Origin: JAKAVN01 sp963796565
GTDB taxonomy: Bacteria > Desulfobacterota > Binatia > Binatales > Binataceae
Assembly (NCBI GenBank): GCA_963796565.1
Contig: CAWCMA010000009.1
Location: 62,001-126,000, forward strand
Reading direction: 5' to 3'
Length of the DNA: 64,000 nucleotides
Shown here: positions 1-7,587 of the stretch, one piece after another
How the letters are laid out: every line of letters starts with the position of its first letter
Numbering within the stretch: the first letter of the stretch is position 1
Program-made: the position numbers and the translations under genes
Notes under the pieces: generated by a model
What the model saw: only the letters and a program-made list of their open reading frames with translations
What the model was told of the DNA's origin: nothing
Databases searched by the model: none

Positions 1-81
1 AGCGCCCTGATGCAGGCCGTGCGCAACGTCGACGAGCGCCGTCGTTTCAGCCGCCTCGCCGACCGCCTGCGGATCGACTAA
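1..81 (+). CDS. C-terminal end of a gene cut by the window edge
   Basis: Reading from base 1 gives 26 codons followed by TAA at 79-81; the tail is basic and ends in RLADRLRID. The 5' part lies outside the window, so the family cannot be named. The next gene probably starts at a TTG five bases downstream, so the two are likely co-transcribed. Only the open frame, its GC-rich codon use and the tight spacing support this call. Confidence 0.5.
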   Translation, partial: SALMQAVRNVDERRRFSRLADRLRID

Positions 82-85
82 GCGC

Positions 86-1024
86 TTGCGCGAACTATCG
101 ATCATTTTCATTCTGTCGCTTGTTCTGCCGGCCATTGCCGGAGCGCAAGTAGGCACGCGCAATTTCATCGACCCGCTGGTGGTCGACGATCCCAATCCCA
201 GTAACGAACTGGACCTGATCCCGAATTGGGTCTCGATCGCCGAGGGCACCAACTTTTCGTTCAACTTCACCCTGGAGAAGACCGTCAGCCAGGACTTCAG
301 CATCGAACTCGGAAACGCCTGGAACGACCCTTCATGTAGTTCGGGGTTTATCTGCCTTGGCACGGGCTCCAGCCGGCGCGGCCGATTGCGTCATCAGCAG
401 GCGAATCTTTCGCAGCAACTACTCACCGGCTTCGATGACCTTGAGGTTTTGCCAAAATATGCCTTTTACCGTTCGAACGAGCATGAGACGCGACTGGCAA
501 TCGGGCTGGACAGCTTTCTCCCGATCGGCAACAAGACTGCCGGCGGCACGACCCACGCCTCCGTAGGCCCGATTTTCATGTTCGCCAGGGGATTGGGCGA
601 CATCCCCAATCAGGGCTTCGAAAAATTTCTGCGCCCGCTGGCGATTCAAGGAGAGCTTGCCTATTTGGTCAAGGTGAGCGGTCAGCAGAATGACGATGCG
701 ATCGCGGACTGGGACATATCCTACGAGCTCTTTTACCTGACCGACAATGTTCACGACTTCGGCCTGCCGGCAATCATCAACAATCTCGCGCCGTTCGCCG
801 AATTCAGCTACGAGCAGGTCGTGAACGGGCGGCACGGCGGAACTCCACCCAATCTCGTAGTGCTGCCGGGCCTCGCCTATGTTGCCGCAGCTTATCAGGT
901 CAGTCTCGCGACCGAATTCGCGCTCAACCAGGCGACGGTTTTCAGCTGTCACGCCGCTGTGTTCGGGATGCTGAGTCTGACGCTCGATCAGTTTTTTCCG
1001 CCGGCCGCATGGACCTTGTTCTGA
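86..1024 (+). CDS. secreted, probably outer-membrane beta-barrel protein of unknown function
   Basis: This is a 312-residue protein with a Sec signal peptide (hydrophobic residues about 4-18, then an Ala-X-Ala-like GAQ site near residue 21). The body alternates polar and hydrophobic residues, as in outer-membrane barrels, and contains a barrel-like stretch near residues 114-128 (GFDDLEVLPKYAFY) similar in style to strands of transporter-like porins. The start is a TTG directly after the upstream stop; no better ATG precedes the signal peptide. The segment at residues 92-112 (RRGRLRHQQ) is unusually basic for a barrel and could reflect a local frameshift pair, but no stop interrupts the frame. 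No catalytic motif is visible, so the function is unknown. Confidence 0.55.
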   Translation: MRELSIIFILSLVLPAIAGAQVGTRNFIDPLVVDDPNPSNELDLIPNWVSIAEGTNFSFNFTLEKTVSQDFSIELGNAWNDPSCSSGFICLGTGSSRRGRLRHQQANLSQQLLTGFDDLEVLPKYAFYRSNEHETRLAIGLDSFLPIGNKTAGGTTHASVGPIFMFARGLGDIPNQGFEKFLRPLAIQGELAYLVKVSGQQNDDAIADWDISYELFYLTDNVHDFGLPAIINNLAPFAEFSYEQVVNGRHGGTPPNLVVLPGLAYVAAAYQVSLATEFALNQATVFSCHAAVFGMLSLTLDQFFPPAAWTLF

Positions 1025-1073
1025 AGCGAGTATCGCAAGGTCGGCACCGCTCTCGCGCTCTTGCAGGGCGCCG

Positions 1074-1568
1074 TTACCTCGACATATCGCGTTCGCGCGG
1101 CGGGCGGCGGCGCGCGCCGCGCTCGAGGCCGAGCGCGGCCAGCGCGTCGAGAATCGAGGCGGCTTCGGCGCGGATCGCGGCGAAGTCGCCTCCACGTTCG
1201 GTCACGATGCGCGCGACTTCGGCGGTCGTGCGCATGTAGTCGTTCTTGAAGCGGCGGTTAAGCTCCTTCCATTGAATTCCGGCCAGCGCACGAGTCGCCT
1301 CGGCGCTCGCGTGCAGCGTACCGCGGGCCATCAGCACCGCGATCGCCGGATAGCCGAGGTAGCCCTGCCAGAACGAGGCGTTGTCGTTGGAGCCGATCTC
1401 GCGGCCGTCAGGCGATATCTCGACGCGGTAGGTCTTGGCGCCGTCCGATGAGCCGACCTCCCACGCGCTCGGCGGCGCACTACTGTCGGCGGCCCGCACC
1501 CGTCCGTCGCCGATCGCACCGATCGCCTCGTACACTTTGATCGGCGGCGGCATTGCCCATTGAGGCAT
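1074..1568 (-). CDS. conserved-looking hypothetical protein
   Basis: The predicted soluble protein has 164 residues, with no signal peptide or membrane segment. The N-terminal half (IKVYEAIGAIGDGRV, then SDGAKTYRVEISPDG) reads like a small beta-rich domain. The C-terminal half is helical (LNRRFKNDYMRTTAEVARIV) and ends in an Arg-rich tail. It starts 6 bases after the stop of the VOC gene upstream on the same strand, so the two are probably translated from one mRNA. I do not recognise the family. A second in-frame Met at residue 6 is an alternative start. Confidence 0.6.
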   Translation of the reverse strand: MPQWAMPPPIKVYEAIGAIGDGRVRAADSSAPPSAWEVGSSDGAKTYRVEISPDGREIGSNDNASFWQGYLGYPAIAVLMARGTLHASAEATRALAGIQWKELNRRFKNDYMRTTAEVARIVTERGGDFAAIRAEAASILDALAALGLERGARRRPPRERDMSR

Positions 1569-1574
1569 CGGACC

Positions 1575-2045
1575 CTACTTCTTCGCGAGCCGCAGACCCG
1601 GCACGAACTTCTCCCACTCGGGATCGTCCGACAAGGTGGGATAGCCCGATCCAATCTGGATCAACACCCCGTTGGACGAGCGCGGCGAGATGAAGGCCTC
1701 GTAAGAGGCCGGCGAATGTTCCTTTTCCTGCACCACGCGCACCCCGGACTGCTTGAGTTCGGCGATGCGCTGTTTCGTGTCGGGAACGTTGAAAGTTACG
1801 TGATGAAAGCCTTCGCCGTGCTCGGCAATGAACTTGTGCATGAACGACTCCTCGTTCAGCGGCTCGAGCAATTCGATTATGGTGCCGGCGAGATCGAACT
1901 CGGCGAAGCGGAAACCTGCCTCGGGGCGTTCATAGTCGTACATGAAGGTTGCGCCGAGCACTCCTTCCCAGAACTTGCGCGCTTCCGCGATGCTCTTGAC
2001 CGCGATTCCGATGTGATCGAGTTTCCCGATCGGCTTCTTACCCAT
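1575..2045 (-). CDS. VOC (glyoxalase/methylmalonyl-CoA epimerase-like) protein
   Basis: This 156-residue protein has the vicinal-oxygen-chelate fold in two halves. Residues 8-16 (KLDHIGIAV) give the first metal-binding His, residues near 55-62 (GTIIELLEP) the second strand, and GFHHVTFNV near 79-87 the third ligand His. Length and order match methylmalonyl-CoA epimerases. The last ligand position, usually Glu in GVLIEL, is Gln here (GVLIQIGSG), so the exact reaction is uncertain; a ring-cleavage or lactoylglutathione-type role is possible. It lies between an EthD-domain gene and a hypothetical gene, all on the minus strand. Confidence 0.75.
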   Translation of the reverse strand: MGKKPIGKLDHIGIAVKSIAEARKFWEGVLGATFMYDYERPEAGFRFAEFDLAGTIIELLEPLNEESFMHKFIAEHGEGFHHVTFNVPDTKQRIAELKQSGVRVVQEKEHSPASYEAFISPRSSNGVLIQIGSGYPTLSDDPEWEKFVPGLRLAKK

Positions 2046-2091
2046 TTCCTTACCAAATCTCCCACTTGACCCTTCTTCTTAGCGCGTCGTC

Positions 2092-2442
2092 TCAGCCCTT
2101 CATCGGCACTTCCTCGGTCACCATGAAGACACAGTTGGCGAGGTCGAGGAACTTGTGCTCGTCGGGCCGGACCACTTCGAGGTAGCGCGGTTCGGCGAAA
2201 GCCTTCTTCACTTCGTTCAGGTTGTCGGCCCACAGTTCCGCGACGCCGTCGTAAGGGCCCGATCCGCCCGGCGTGTCGGATAGCCCGCTGTCGATCGCGT
2301 GGCTTTGGACGTACTTGCTGAAATGGCGCATGAGTTCCGGCACGCCCAGCACCAGCGGCCCGTGCACGTCCTTCCAATAGCGATGGAATTCCTGCGAACC
2401 CATACCCGGTTTGCGCTTGAGCATCACCGCGACCTTTACCAT
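2092..2442 (-). CDS. EthD-domain protein
   Basis: About 116 residues form a ferredoxin-like alpha+beta barrel of the EthD family. The signature is the stretch MLKRKPGMGSQEFHRYWKD followed by VHGPLV near residues 5-30, with SHAID and DGVAELW later. EthD proteins were named from a gene needed for ethyl tert-butyl ether degradation, and relatives act as small oxidoreductase partners, decarboxylases or dimeric barrels; the substrate here is unknown. The start at 2442 is preferred because a GGGGGA Shine-Dalgarno sequence lies 7 bases upstream; an ATG at 2457 is the alternative. It heads the short minus-strand unit EthD, VOC, hypothetical. Confidence 0.75.
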   Translation of the reverse strand: MVKVAVMLKRKPGMGSQEFHRYWKDVHGPLVLGVPELMRHFSKYVQSHAIDSGLSDTPGGSGPYDGVAELWADNLNEVKKAFAEPRYLEVVRPDEHKFLDLANCVFMVTEEVPMKG

Positions 2443-2598
2443 CGGAGTATCCCCCATCGTGTCAAGTTTAATTTCGACTTGCGGCCTTCTTAGCACAGAA
2501 TCGGACCAACCGTGACGTGGGCGCCGGGCGGGGGAGCATCGCCGTTAAGCCCCCTACAACTCATCTCTGCTATCTGGCACGATTGCTCTGACGATTTG

Positions 2599-4263
2599 AT
2601 GAGAAACTTGATCGTATCCATCCTGAACGCCGCTATCGAGCGCGCGCGCGCCGCCGGCCAACTGTTAACCGCGCCGCCCGCCGCCGCGAGCGTCGAGGCG
2701 CCCAAGGATCCGGCTCACGGCGACGCGGCGAGCAACGTCGCTCTAGTGATGGCGCGGAGCGAGAAAAAGCCGCCGCGTGCGATTGCCGAGATTATCCGCT
2801 CCCACCTGGAACTCCCGCCCGAGGTTGCGGAGGCGGCCGTGGCGGGCGCGGGATTCATCAATTTCCGGATGGCGCCGGCGTACTGGCATGGCGAGTTGCG
2901 CCGCGCCGCGGCCGAGGGCGAGCGCTTCTGGCGCCCGCAGATCGGCGCGGGCCGCAAGGTGCAGGTCGAGTTTCTCTCAGCCAATCCGACCGGGCCGCTC
3001 ACCGTCGGCCACGGACGCAACGCCGTGCTCGGCGACACGCTCGCCCGCATGCACGAGGCGAGCGGCTTCGGCGTCACGCGCGAGTACTACTTCAACAACG
3101 GCGGACGCCAGATGAAGCTGCTCGGCGAGTCCGTGCGCGCGCGCTACCTCGAAGAGATCGGCCGCCCGGCCACGATGCCCGAGGACGGCTACCAGGGCGA
3201 ATATATCCGCGACATCGCGCGCGAGCTGGTGGCGCGCCACGGCGCGGCGCTCGCCGATACGGCCGAGATGGAAGTCTTCCGCGCAACCGCCGAGGAAGCG
3301 ATCTTTGCCGACATCCGCCGCACCTGCGAGCGCCTGGGCATCCGCTTCGACGTCTTCACCAACGAACTCGATCTCATCCGCGGCGGCCAGGTCGACGCGG
3401 TAATCGAGGGCTTGCGCGAGCGCGGCCTTATCGCCGAATACGACGGCGCGGTATGGCTCAAGGGCGAGCCGCTGGAGTTGCCCAAGGATCGCGTGCTGGT
3501 GCGCTCGGGGCCGGGACGCGAGCCGACCTACCGCACCCCCGACATCGCCTATCATATAGAGAAGCTGCGGCGCGGCTTCGACAGCGTGATCGACGTTTTC
3601 GGCGCCGACCATATCGCCGAGCATCAGGGCGTGCTGGCGGCGGTCAAGGCGCTCGGCCACGACGTCACGCCGATTCACGCGATCATTTACCAGTTCGTGA
3701 CGCTCACGCGTGGCGGCGAGAAGGTCAAGATGTCGACCCGCAAAGCGACTTACGTCACGCTGGACGAACTGGTCGACGAGGTCGGCGCCGACGTGGTGCG
3801 GTTTTTTTTCCTGTTTCGCAAGCACGACAGCCATCTCGACTTCGACCTCGACCTGGCCAAGCGCCAGGCACCCGAGAACCCGGTCTTCTACGTGCAGTAC
3901 GCGCACGCGCGTCTGGCGAGCGTCTTTCGCGAGGCGGAGAAAAAAGGGATGGGTCTGCCGGCGGAGCTGTCCGCGGTCGATCTCGCCCAGCTCTCCGAGG
4001 AGGAACTCGGCGTTGCGCGCAAACTGATCAACCTGCCCGAGGTCGTGCGCGGCGCGGTCGAGAGCCTCGAGCCGCATCGCGTCCCGTTCTACCTGCTGGA
4101 GCTGGCAGGCGATTTTCACCGCTACTACAATAAGCCGTCAAATCGTATAATAAGTGAACAGCGGGAATTGAGTCTCGCGCGGCTGTTCCTGGCGCGGTTG
4201 CTGATGGACGGAATTGCGAGCGGGCTGAGTCTGTTGGGCGTGAGCGCTCCCGATCGGATGTGA
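2599..4263 (+). CDS. argS: arginyl-tRNA synthetase
   Basis: ArgRS charges tRNA-Arg with arginine using ATP in the cytoplasm. The 554-residue protein has the N-terminal additional domain, then the class I signature ANPTGPLTVGHGR near residues 128-140 (the HIGH motif in its ArgRS form), YYFNNGGRQ just after, and KMSTR at about 377-381. The C-terminal DALR anticodon-binding domain ends the protein, with YYNKPSNRII in its last part. Length matches bacterial ArgRS. The ATG at 2599 begins MRNLIVSILNAAIERA, the usual family start; in-frame codons upstream back to 2512 look non-family. It heads the plus-strand housekeeping block, 81 bases before the SPOR-domain gene. Confidence 0.96.
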   Translation: MRNLIVSILNAAIERARAAGQLLTAPPAAASVEAPKDPAHGDAASNVALVMARSEKKPPRAIAEIIRSHLELPPEVAEAAVAGAGFINFRMAPAYWHGELRRAAAEGERFWRPQIGAGRKVQVEFLSANPTGPLTVGHGRNAVLGDTLARMHEASGFGVTREYYFNNGGRQMKLLGESVRARYLEEIGRPATMPEDGYQGEYIRDIARELVARHGAALADTAEMEVFRATAEEAIFADIRRTCERLGIRFDVFTNELDLIRGGQVDAVIEGLRERGLIAEYDGAVWLKGEPLELPKDRVLVRSGPGREPTYRTPDIAYHIEKLRRGFDSVIDVFGADHIAEHQGVLAAVKALGHDVTPIHAIIYQFVTLTRGGEKVKMSTRKATYVTLDELVDEVGADVVRFFFLFRKHDSHLDFDLDLAKRQAPENPVFYVQYAHARLASVFREAEKKGMGLPAELSAVDLAQLSEEELGVARKLINLPEVVRGAVESLEPHRVPFYLLELAGDFHRYYNKPSNRIISEQRELSLARLFLARLLMDGIASGLSLLGVSAPDRM

Positions 4264-4340
4264 ACAAGCTGAAGCTCCGCAAGCTGAAAATTCGACAATT
4301 TGAAGTTCGACAATGTGAAATTCGAACGGATGTGAGCAAG
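4252..4340 (+). repeat. imperfect short repeats between argS and the SPOR gene
   Basis: A 17-base motif at 4252-4268 (the argS stop region) recurs with two changes at 4324-4340, just before the SPOR start; both contain CGGATGTGA and end in CAAG. Between them AATTCGACAAT-like units appear twice with AAG/AAA variations. The region is AT-richer than its flanks. It may be decayed slippage duplication; no regulatory role is evident. Confidence 0.4.
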
Positions 4341-4344
4341 ACGC

Positions 4345-5217
4345 ATGCGTTTTGAAATCGGACCCGGTGGTGGATTTGTCGTCCTGGTGGGATTGCTGGG
4401 GCTGTCGGCCGCGGTATTTTTCCTGGGAATGATCTCCGGGCGCGAGATGGCGCAGAGCGAGCAGGGCCAAAGCCAACTCGCAAGCGTCTATCCAATGCCG
4501 GCTGCCGCGCCGATACCCGCCGCAGCACCCGCCGCTGCGCCTCCGCAAGCCGCAGAGCCGGCGGCGCCGGCCGCTCCGATCGCTGCCGCCACGCCCAAGC
4601 CGCCGTCGCGAGCCGCGGTCGCCTCAGCGAATACGCCTCCCGCGGTGCTGCCCAAGCCGCCGCACGAACAAAAGGCGCCGCCGCGTCGCGCCCTCGCGAG
4701 CGTCCCGCCGGCGCATCGGTCTGCGCCCGCCGCTGAAGAGCCGGACGATTCTTCGGCTCCTTCAGATGAAACGGATACCGACACCGACGAGGGCGCGGCC
4801 AGCGCTCCGCGGCCGAGCGCCGGGACTCGCCACGCTGGATACAACATCGTGATCGACGCCGCGATGGACCGTGGGGCGGCGAATCGGATGGCGTCGCGGC
4901 TGCTCGGCCTCGGCTACACCTCGCATATCGTGCCCAGCCAGATTAACGGTCAAACCTGGTACCGGGTGCAGGTCGGACCATATCCGACGCCGGACGACGC
5001 GCGCGCGGCGCAGGCGCAGTTGCGCGCTGCCTACACCGCTCGCTACGTCAATCGCGCGGGCGCGGCAAGTGCGAGGAGCGCCGGTGGCGCGGCGGCCAGC
5101 ACGGGCGCGGCCAGCGCGGGCTCCGCGGACACTGACACGAGCGATACCGGTGCGGCCGACACGGATTCGGATGACAGCGGCGGCGGCGATTCCGCGGGGT
5201 CGCCGCCCACGGATTGA
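4345..5217 (+). CDS. SPOR-domain membrane-anchored protein
   Basis: The protein has 290 residues. A single transmembrane helix (about residues 10-30, FVVLVGLLGLSAAVFFLGM) is followed by a long Ala/Pro-rich periplasmic linker (about 45-135), an acidic stretch with DETDTDTDEG, and a SPOR domain at about 158-232 (YNIVIDAAMDRGAANRMASR through WYRVQVGPYPTPDDARAA). SPOR domains bind denuded peptidoglycan glycans, often at the division septum. The C-terminal 50 residues are a low-complexity Ser/Ala/Asp tail, unusual after a SPOR domain. The neighbours argS and trpE do not indicate a specific role; FtsN- or DedD-like function is the general expectation. Confidence 0.85.
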   Translation: MRFEIGPGGGFVVLVGLLGLSAAVFFLGMISGREMAQSEQGQSQLASVYPMPAAAPIPAAAPAAAPPQAAEPAAPAAPIAAATPKPPSRAAVASANTPPAVLPKPPHEQKAPPRRALASVPPAHRSAPAAEEPDDSSAPSDETDTDTDEGAASAPRPSAGTRHAGYNIVIDAAMDRGAANRMASRLLGLGYTSHIVPSQINGQTWYRVQVGPYPTPDDARAAQAQLRAAYTARYVNRAGAASARSAGGAAASTGAASAGSADTDTSDTGAADTDSDDSGGGDSAGSPPTD

Positions 5218-5251
5218 CAAGCCGCGCGGCGGCTGGCTAACTGAAGTGGAC

Positions 5252-5335
5252 ATGGAAATGATGACCCTGAAGCTCAAGGCTGGATCGCGTCGGTGGTGGC
5301 ACGCCATCGCGTTCGCCTGCGCTCCGGGATCGTAA
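5252..5335 (+). CDS. trpL: trp operon leader peptide
   Basis: This is a 27-codon ORF whose codons 15 and 16 are adjacent TGG Trp codons (context RRWWHAIAF). It is followed 27 bases later by a GC-rich hairpin with a T-run and then trpE. This is the classic layout of a ribosome-mediated trp attenuator: stalling at the Trp codons when charged tRNA-Trp is scarce lets the downstream antiterminator form. ATG codons 3 and 4 of the same frame could also serve as the start. It is far too short for standard gene calling. Confidence 0.85.
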   Translation: MEMMTLKLKAGSRRWWHAIAFACAPGS

Positions 5336-5375
5336 TTCAACGATCAGCAGGGTTGTCGAAGGGGCCGCGGGCGAG
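5291..5375 (+). promoter_or_regulatory. trp attenuator: pause and antiterminator pairings
   Basis: Three mutually exclusive pairings can be drawn. Segments 1:2 pair bases 5291-5296 (spanning the first Trp codon) with 5304-5309. Segments 2:3, the antiterminator, pair 5312-5321 with 5366-5375, ten consecutive pairs including two G-U. Segments 3:4, the terminator, pair 5362-5368 with 5383-5389. The antiterminator uses bases of the terminator 5' arm, so only one of them can form. A ribosome stalled on the Trp codons would mask segment 1 and favour 2:3, allowing read-through into trpE. Confidence 0.8.
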
Positions 5376-5399
5376 AAGTCCAGCGGCCCTTTTCTTTTT
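5362..5399 (+). terminator. trp attenuator intrinsic terminator
   Basis: A perfect 7-bp stem (GGGCCGC with GCGGCCC) encloses a 14-base loop and is followed at once by a T-rich run (TTTTCTTTTT). It lies 26 bases after the leader-peptide stop and about 90 bases before the trpE start, so it ends transcripts prematurely when Trp-tRNA is plentiful. Confidence 0.88.
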
Positions 5400-5487
5400 C
5401 CTGGTTTCGGTGACGTTTCGGGTTTTTGGATTTGTCGGACTTTTCGGATCTGAGCGCGCGGTGTGAAGACGGTTTTGGGAGAGAGCG

Positions 5488-6993
5488 ATGCTTAAGCCAA
5501 ACGAGCGCGAGTTCGAGGCCCTGGCCGCACAGGGCTACAATCTGATCCCGGTCTGGCGCGAGATTGCCGCCGACCTCGAGACGCCGGTCAGCGCCTTTCT
5601 AAAGGCCGCGCGTGGCGACTACGCGTTTTTGCTCGAGAGCGTGCAGGGCGGAGAAAAGTGGGGGCGGTACACTTTCCTCGGTTCGGAGCCTGCGATGGTG
5701 CTGCGCGGTCGGGGCGGACGGCTGGATCTCACGCGGCCAGGGCGCAGCGTCGAGGTGCGCTCGGTCAAGAGTCCGCTCGAGGGATTGCGCGATGAGATGC
5801 GCCGCTTTCGCGCCTATCAGTCGCCCGAGCTGCCGCGCTTTTTCGGCGGCGCGGTCGGTTTTCTCGCTTACGATATCGTGCGCTACTTCGAGCGCCTGCC
5901 CGAGCATGCACACGACGAACTCGGCACGCCCGACCTCTACCTGATGCTGACCGACACGGTGCTGATTTTCGACAACGTGCGCCAGACGCTCAAAATCGTC
6001 GCCAACGTCGCGCTCGAGGATCACCCCTCGACCCACGCCGCCTATCGCGGCGCGGCGGCGAAGATCGACGAGCTGATCGCGCGACTCGACGCTCCCGTCA
6101 AGGCGCCGCATCTGGACAGCGCGGCCAATCTCAACGGCGACGTCAATCTGGTCTCCAACCAGACCCGCGAGGGTTACATGGCGATGGTCGAGGCGGCCAA
6201 GGAGTACATCGCGGCCGGCGACGTGATCCAGGTGGTGCCCTCGCAGCGCTTCGAGGCGCCGCTGGCGAGCCATCCGTTCAACCTCTATCGGAGCCTGCGC
6301 ACGATCAATCCATCGCCCTACATGTTCTATCTGCAGATGGACGATCACACGCTGGTCGGCGCCTCGCCCGAGGTGATGGTGCGGGTGGAGGGGCGCGAAA
6401 TCACGCTGCGGCCGATCGCGGGGACGCGCCGGCGCGGCGCGACCGAGGCCGAGGACCGCGCGCTCGAGCGCGAGCTGCTGGCCGATCCCAAGGAGCGCGC
6501 CGAGCACGTGATGCTGGTCGACCTGGGACGCAACGACGTCGGCCGGGTCGCGGAGATCGGCTCGGTCGAAGTGACCGAACTGATGACGGTCGAGCGCTAC
6601 TCGCACGTGATGCATATCGTCTCCAACGTGCGCGGGCGGTTGCGTGAGGTATGTGACGCCTACGACGCGTTTCGCGCCACCTTCCCGCAGGGCACGGTGT
6701 CGGGCGCGCCGAAAATCCGCGCGATGGAGATAATCGACGAACTCGAACCGGTGCGCCGCGGGGTCTACGCCGGGGCGGTCGGCTATTTCAGCTATACCGG
6801 CAATACCGACACCGCGATCGCGCTGCGCACCATCCTGGTCAAAGGCGGCCGCGTCTATATCCAGGCCGGCGGCGGTGTGGTCGCCGATTCGGACCCGGCC
6901 GCCGAGTACGAGGAATCGGTCAACAAGGCGCGCGCGATGGTCCGGGCGCTCAGCGCGGCGCGCGCCTTCGAGACCGCCGCTGGGAGCAAATAA
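5488..6993 (+). CDS. trpE: anthranilate synthase component I
   Basis: TrpE converts chorismate to anthranilate, using ammonia delivered by TrpG; it is the first step of tryptophan synthesis. The 501-residue protein has the N-terminal domain with the tryptophan feedback element LLES at residues 48-51 and the C-terminal chorismate-binding domain. Visible motifs are ANVALED, SPEVMVRVEGREITLRPIAG, the LVDLGRNDVGRV stretch, FPQGTVSGAPKIRAME, and AGGGVVADSDPAAEYEE near the end. It is the first structural gene after the attenuator and ends three bases before trpG. Presence of LLES suggests conserved end-product inhibition in addition to attenuation. Confidence 0.95.
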   Translation: MLKPNEREFEALAAQGYNLIPVWREIAADLETPVSAFLKAARGDYAFLLESVQGGEKWGRYTFLGSEPAMVLRGRGGRLDLTRPGRSVEVRSVKSPLEGLRDEMRRFRAYQSPELPRFFGGAVGFLAYDIVRYFERLPEHAHDELGTPDLYLMLTDTVLIFDNVRQTLKIVANVALEDHPSTHAAYRGAAAKIDELIARLDAPVKAPHLDSAANLNGDVNLVSNQTREGYMAMVEAAKEYIAAGDVIQVVPSQRFEAPLASHPFNLYRSLRTINPSPYMFYLQMDDHTLVGASPEVMVRVEGREITLRPIAGTRRRGATEAEDRALERELLADPKERAEHVMLVDLGRNDVGRVAEIGSVEVTELMTVERYSHVMHIVSNVRGRLREVCDAYDAFRATFPQGTVSGAPKIRAMEIIDELEPVRRGVYAGAVGYFSYTGNTDTAIALRTILVKGGRVYIQAGGGVVADSDPAAEYEESVNKARAMVRALSAARAFETAAGSK

Positions 6994-6996
6994 GCC

Positions 6997-7587
6997 GTGG
7001 CGCGAACACCGATGCGAATTCTAATGATCGATAACTACGACTCGTTCACCTACAATCTGGTGCAGTACCTGGGCGAGCTCGGTGCGGAGCTGGAGGTTCG
7101 CCGCAACGACGCGATAGACGTTGCCGGAGTTCGTGCGATGGCTCCACAAGCGATCGTGATTTCGCCGGGCCCGTGCACTCCCAAAGAGGCTGGCGTATCG
7201 GTCCCGCTGTTACGCGCGATGGCGGGCGAAGTACCGATTCTGGGAGTTTGTTTGGGTCATCAGTGCATCGGAGAGGCCTTCGGCGGCAAGGTGGTGCGCG
7301 CCGGTCGCCTGATGCATGGCAAGACGTCGCCCATCCTGCACGACGGCAAGAGCATTTTCGGCGGCTTGCCCAGCCCGTTCGACGCGATGCGCTATCATTC
7401 GTTGCTCGTTGCCGCCGATTCGATCCCGTCGTGCCTGGAGCTGAGTGCCCGCACCGCGGAGGGCGAAGTGATGGGCCTGCGGCATCGTACGCTCCCGGTC
7501 GAAGGCATCCAGTTCCATCCCGAATCGATCGGCACGCCCGAGGGCAAACGGCTGCTCGCGAATTTTCTAAGGATGGTCGCGGCGTGA
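6997..7587 (+). CDS. trpG: anthranilate synthase glutamine amidotransferase subunit
   Basis: TrpG is a class I glutamine amidotransferase that hydrolyses glutamine and channels ammonia to TrpE. The 196-residue protein has the start motif IDNYDSFTYNLVQYLGE, the nucleophile Cys85 in GVCLGHQ and the catalytic pair His174/Glu176 in FHPES, so the triad is intact. The GTG at 6997 follows GGAG ten bases upstream; the ATG at 7012 is equally possible. Its stop overlaps the GTG start of trpD (GTGA), indicating translational coupling. Some bacteria share this subunit with p-aminobenzoate synthase (PabA role); that cannot be judged here. Confidence 0.95.
   Translation: MARTPMRILMIDNYDSFTYNLVQYLGELGAELEVRRNDAIDVAGVRAMAPQAIVISPGPCTPKEAGVSVPLLRAMAGEVPILGVCLGHQCIGEAFGGKVVRAGRLMHGKTSPILHDGKSIFGGLPSPFDAMRYHSLLVAADSIPSCLELSARTAEGEVMGLRHRTLPVEGIQFHPESIGTPEGKRLLANFLRMVAA

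Noticed and set aside
2442..2496. Promoter for the EthD gene based on TTGACA near 2464
   Set aside because: The hexamer lies so close to the start that any -10 box would fall inside the coding region, and none matches.
2977..4119. Long minus-strand frame across argS
   Set aside because: It is a shadow of the argS reading frame with no ribosome site or motif, and argS is certain.
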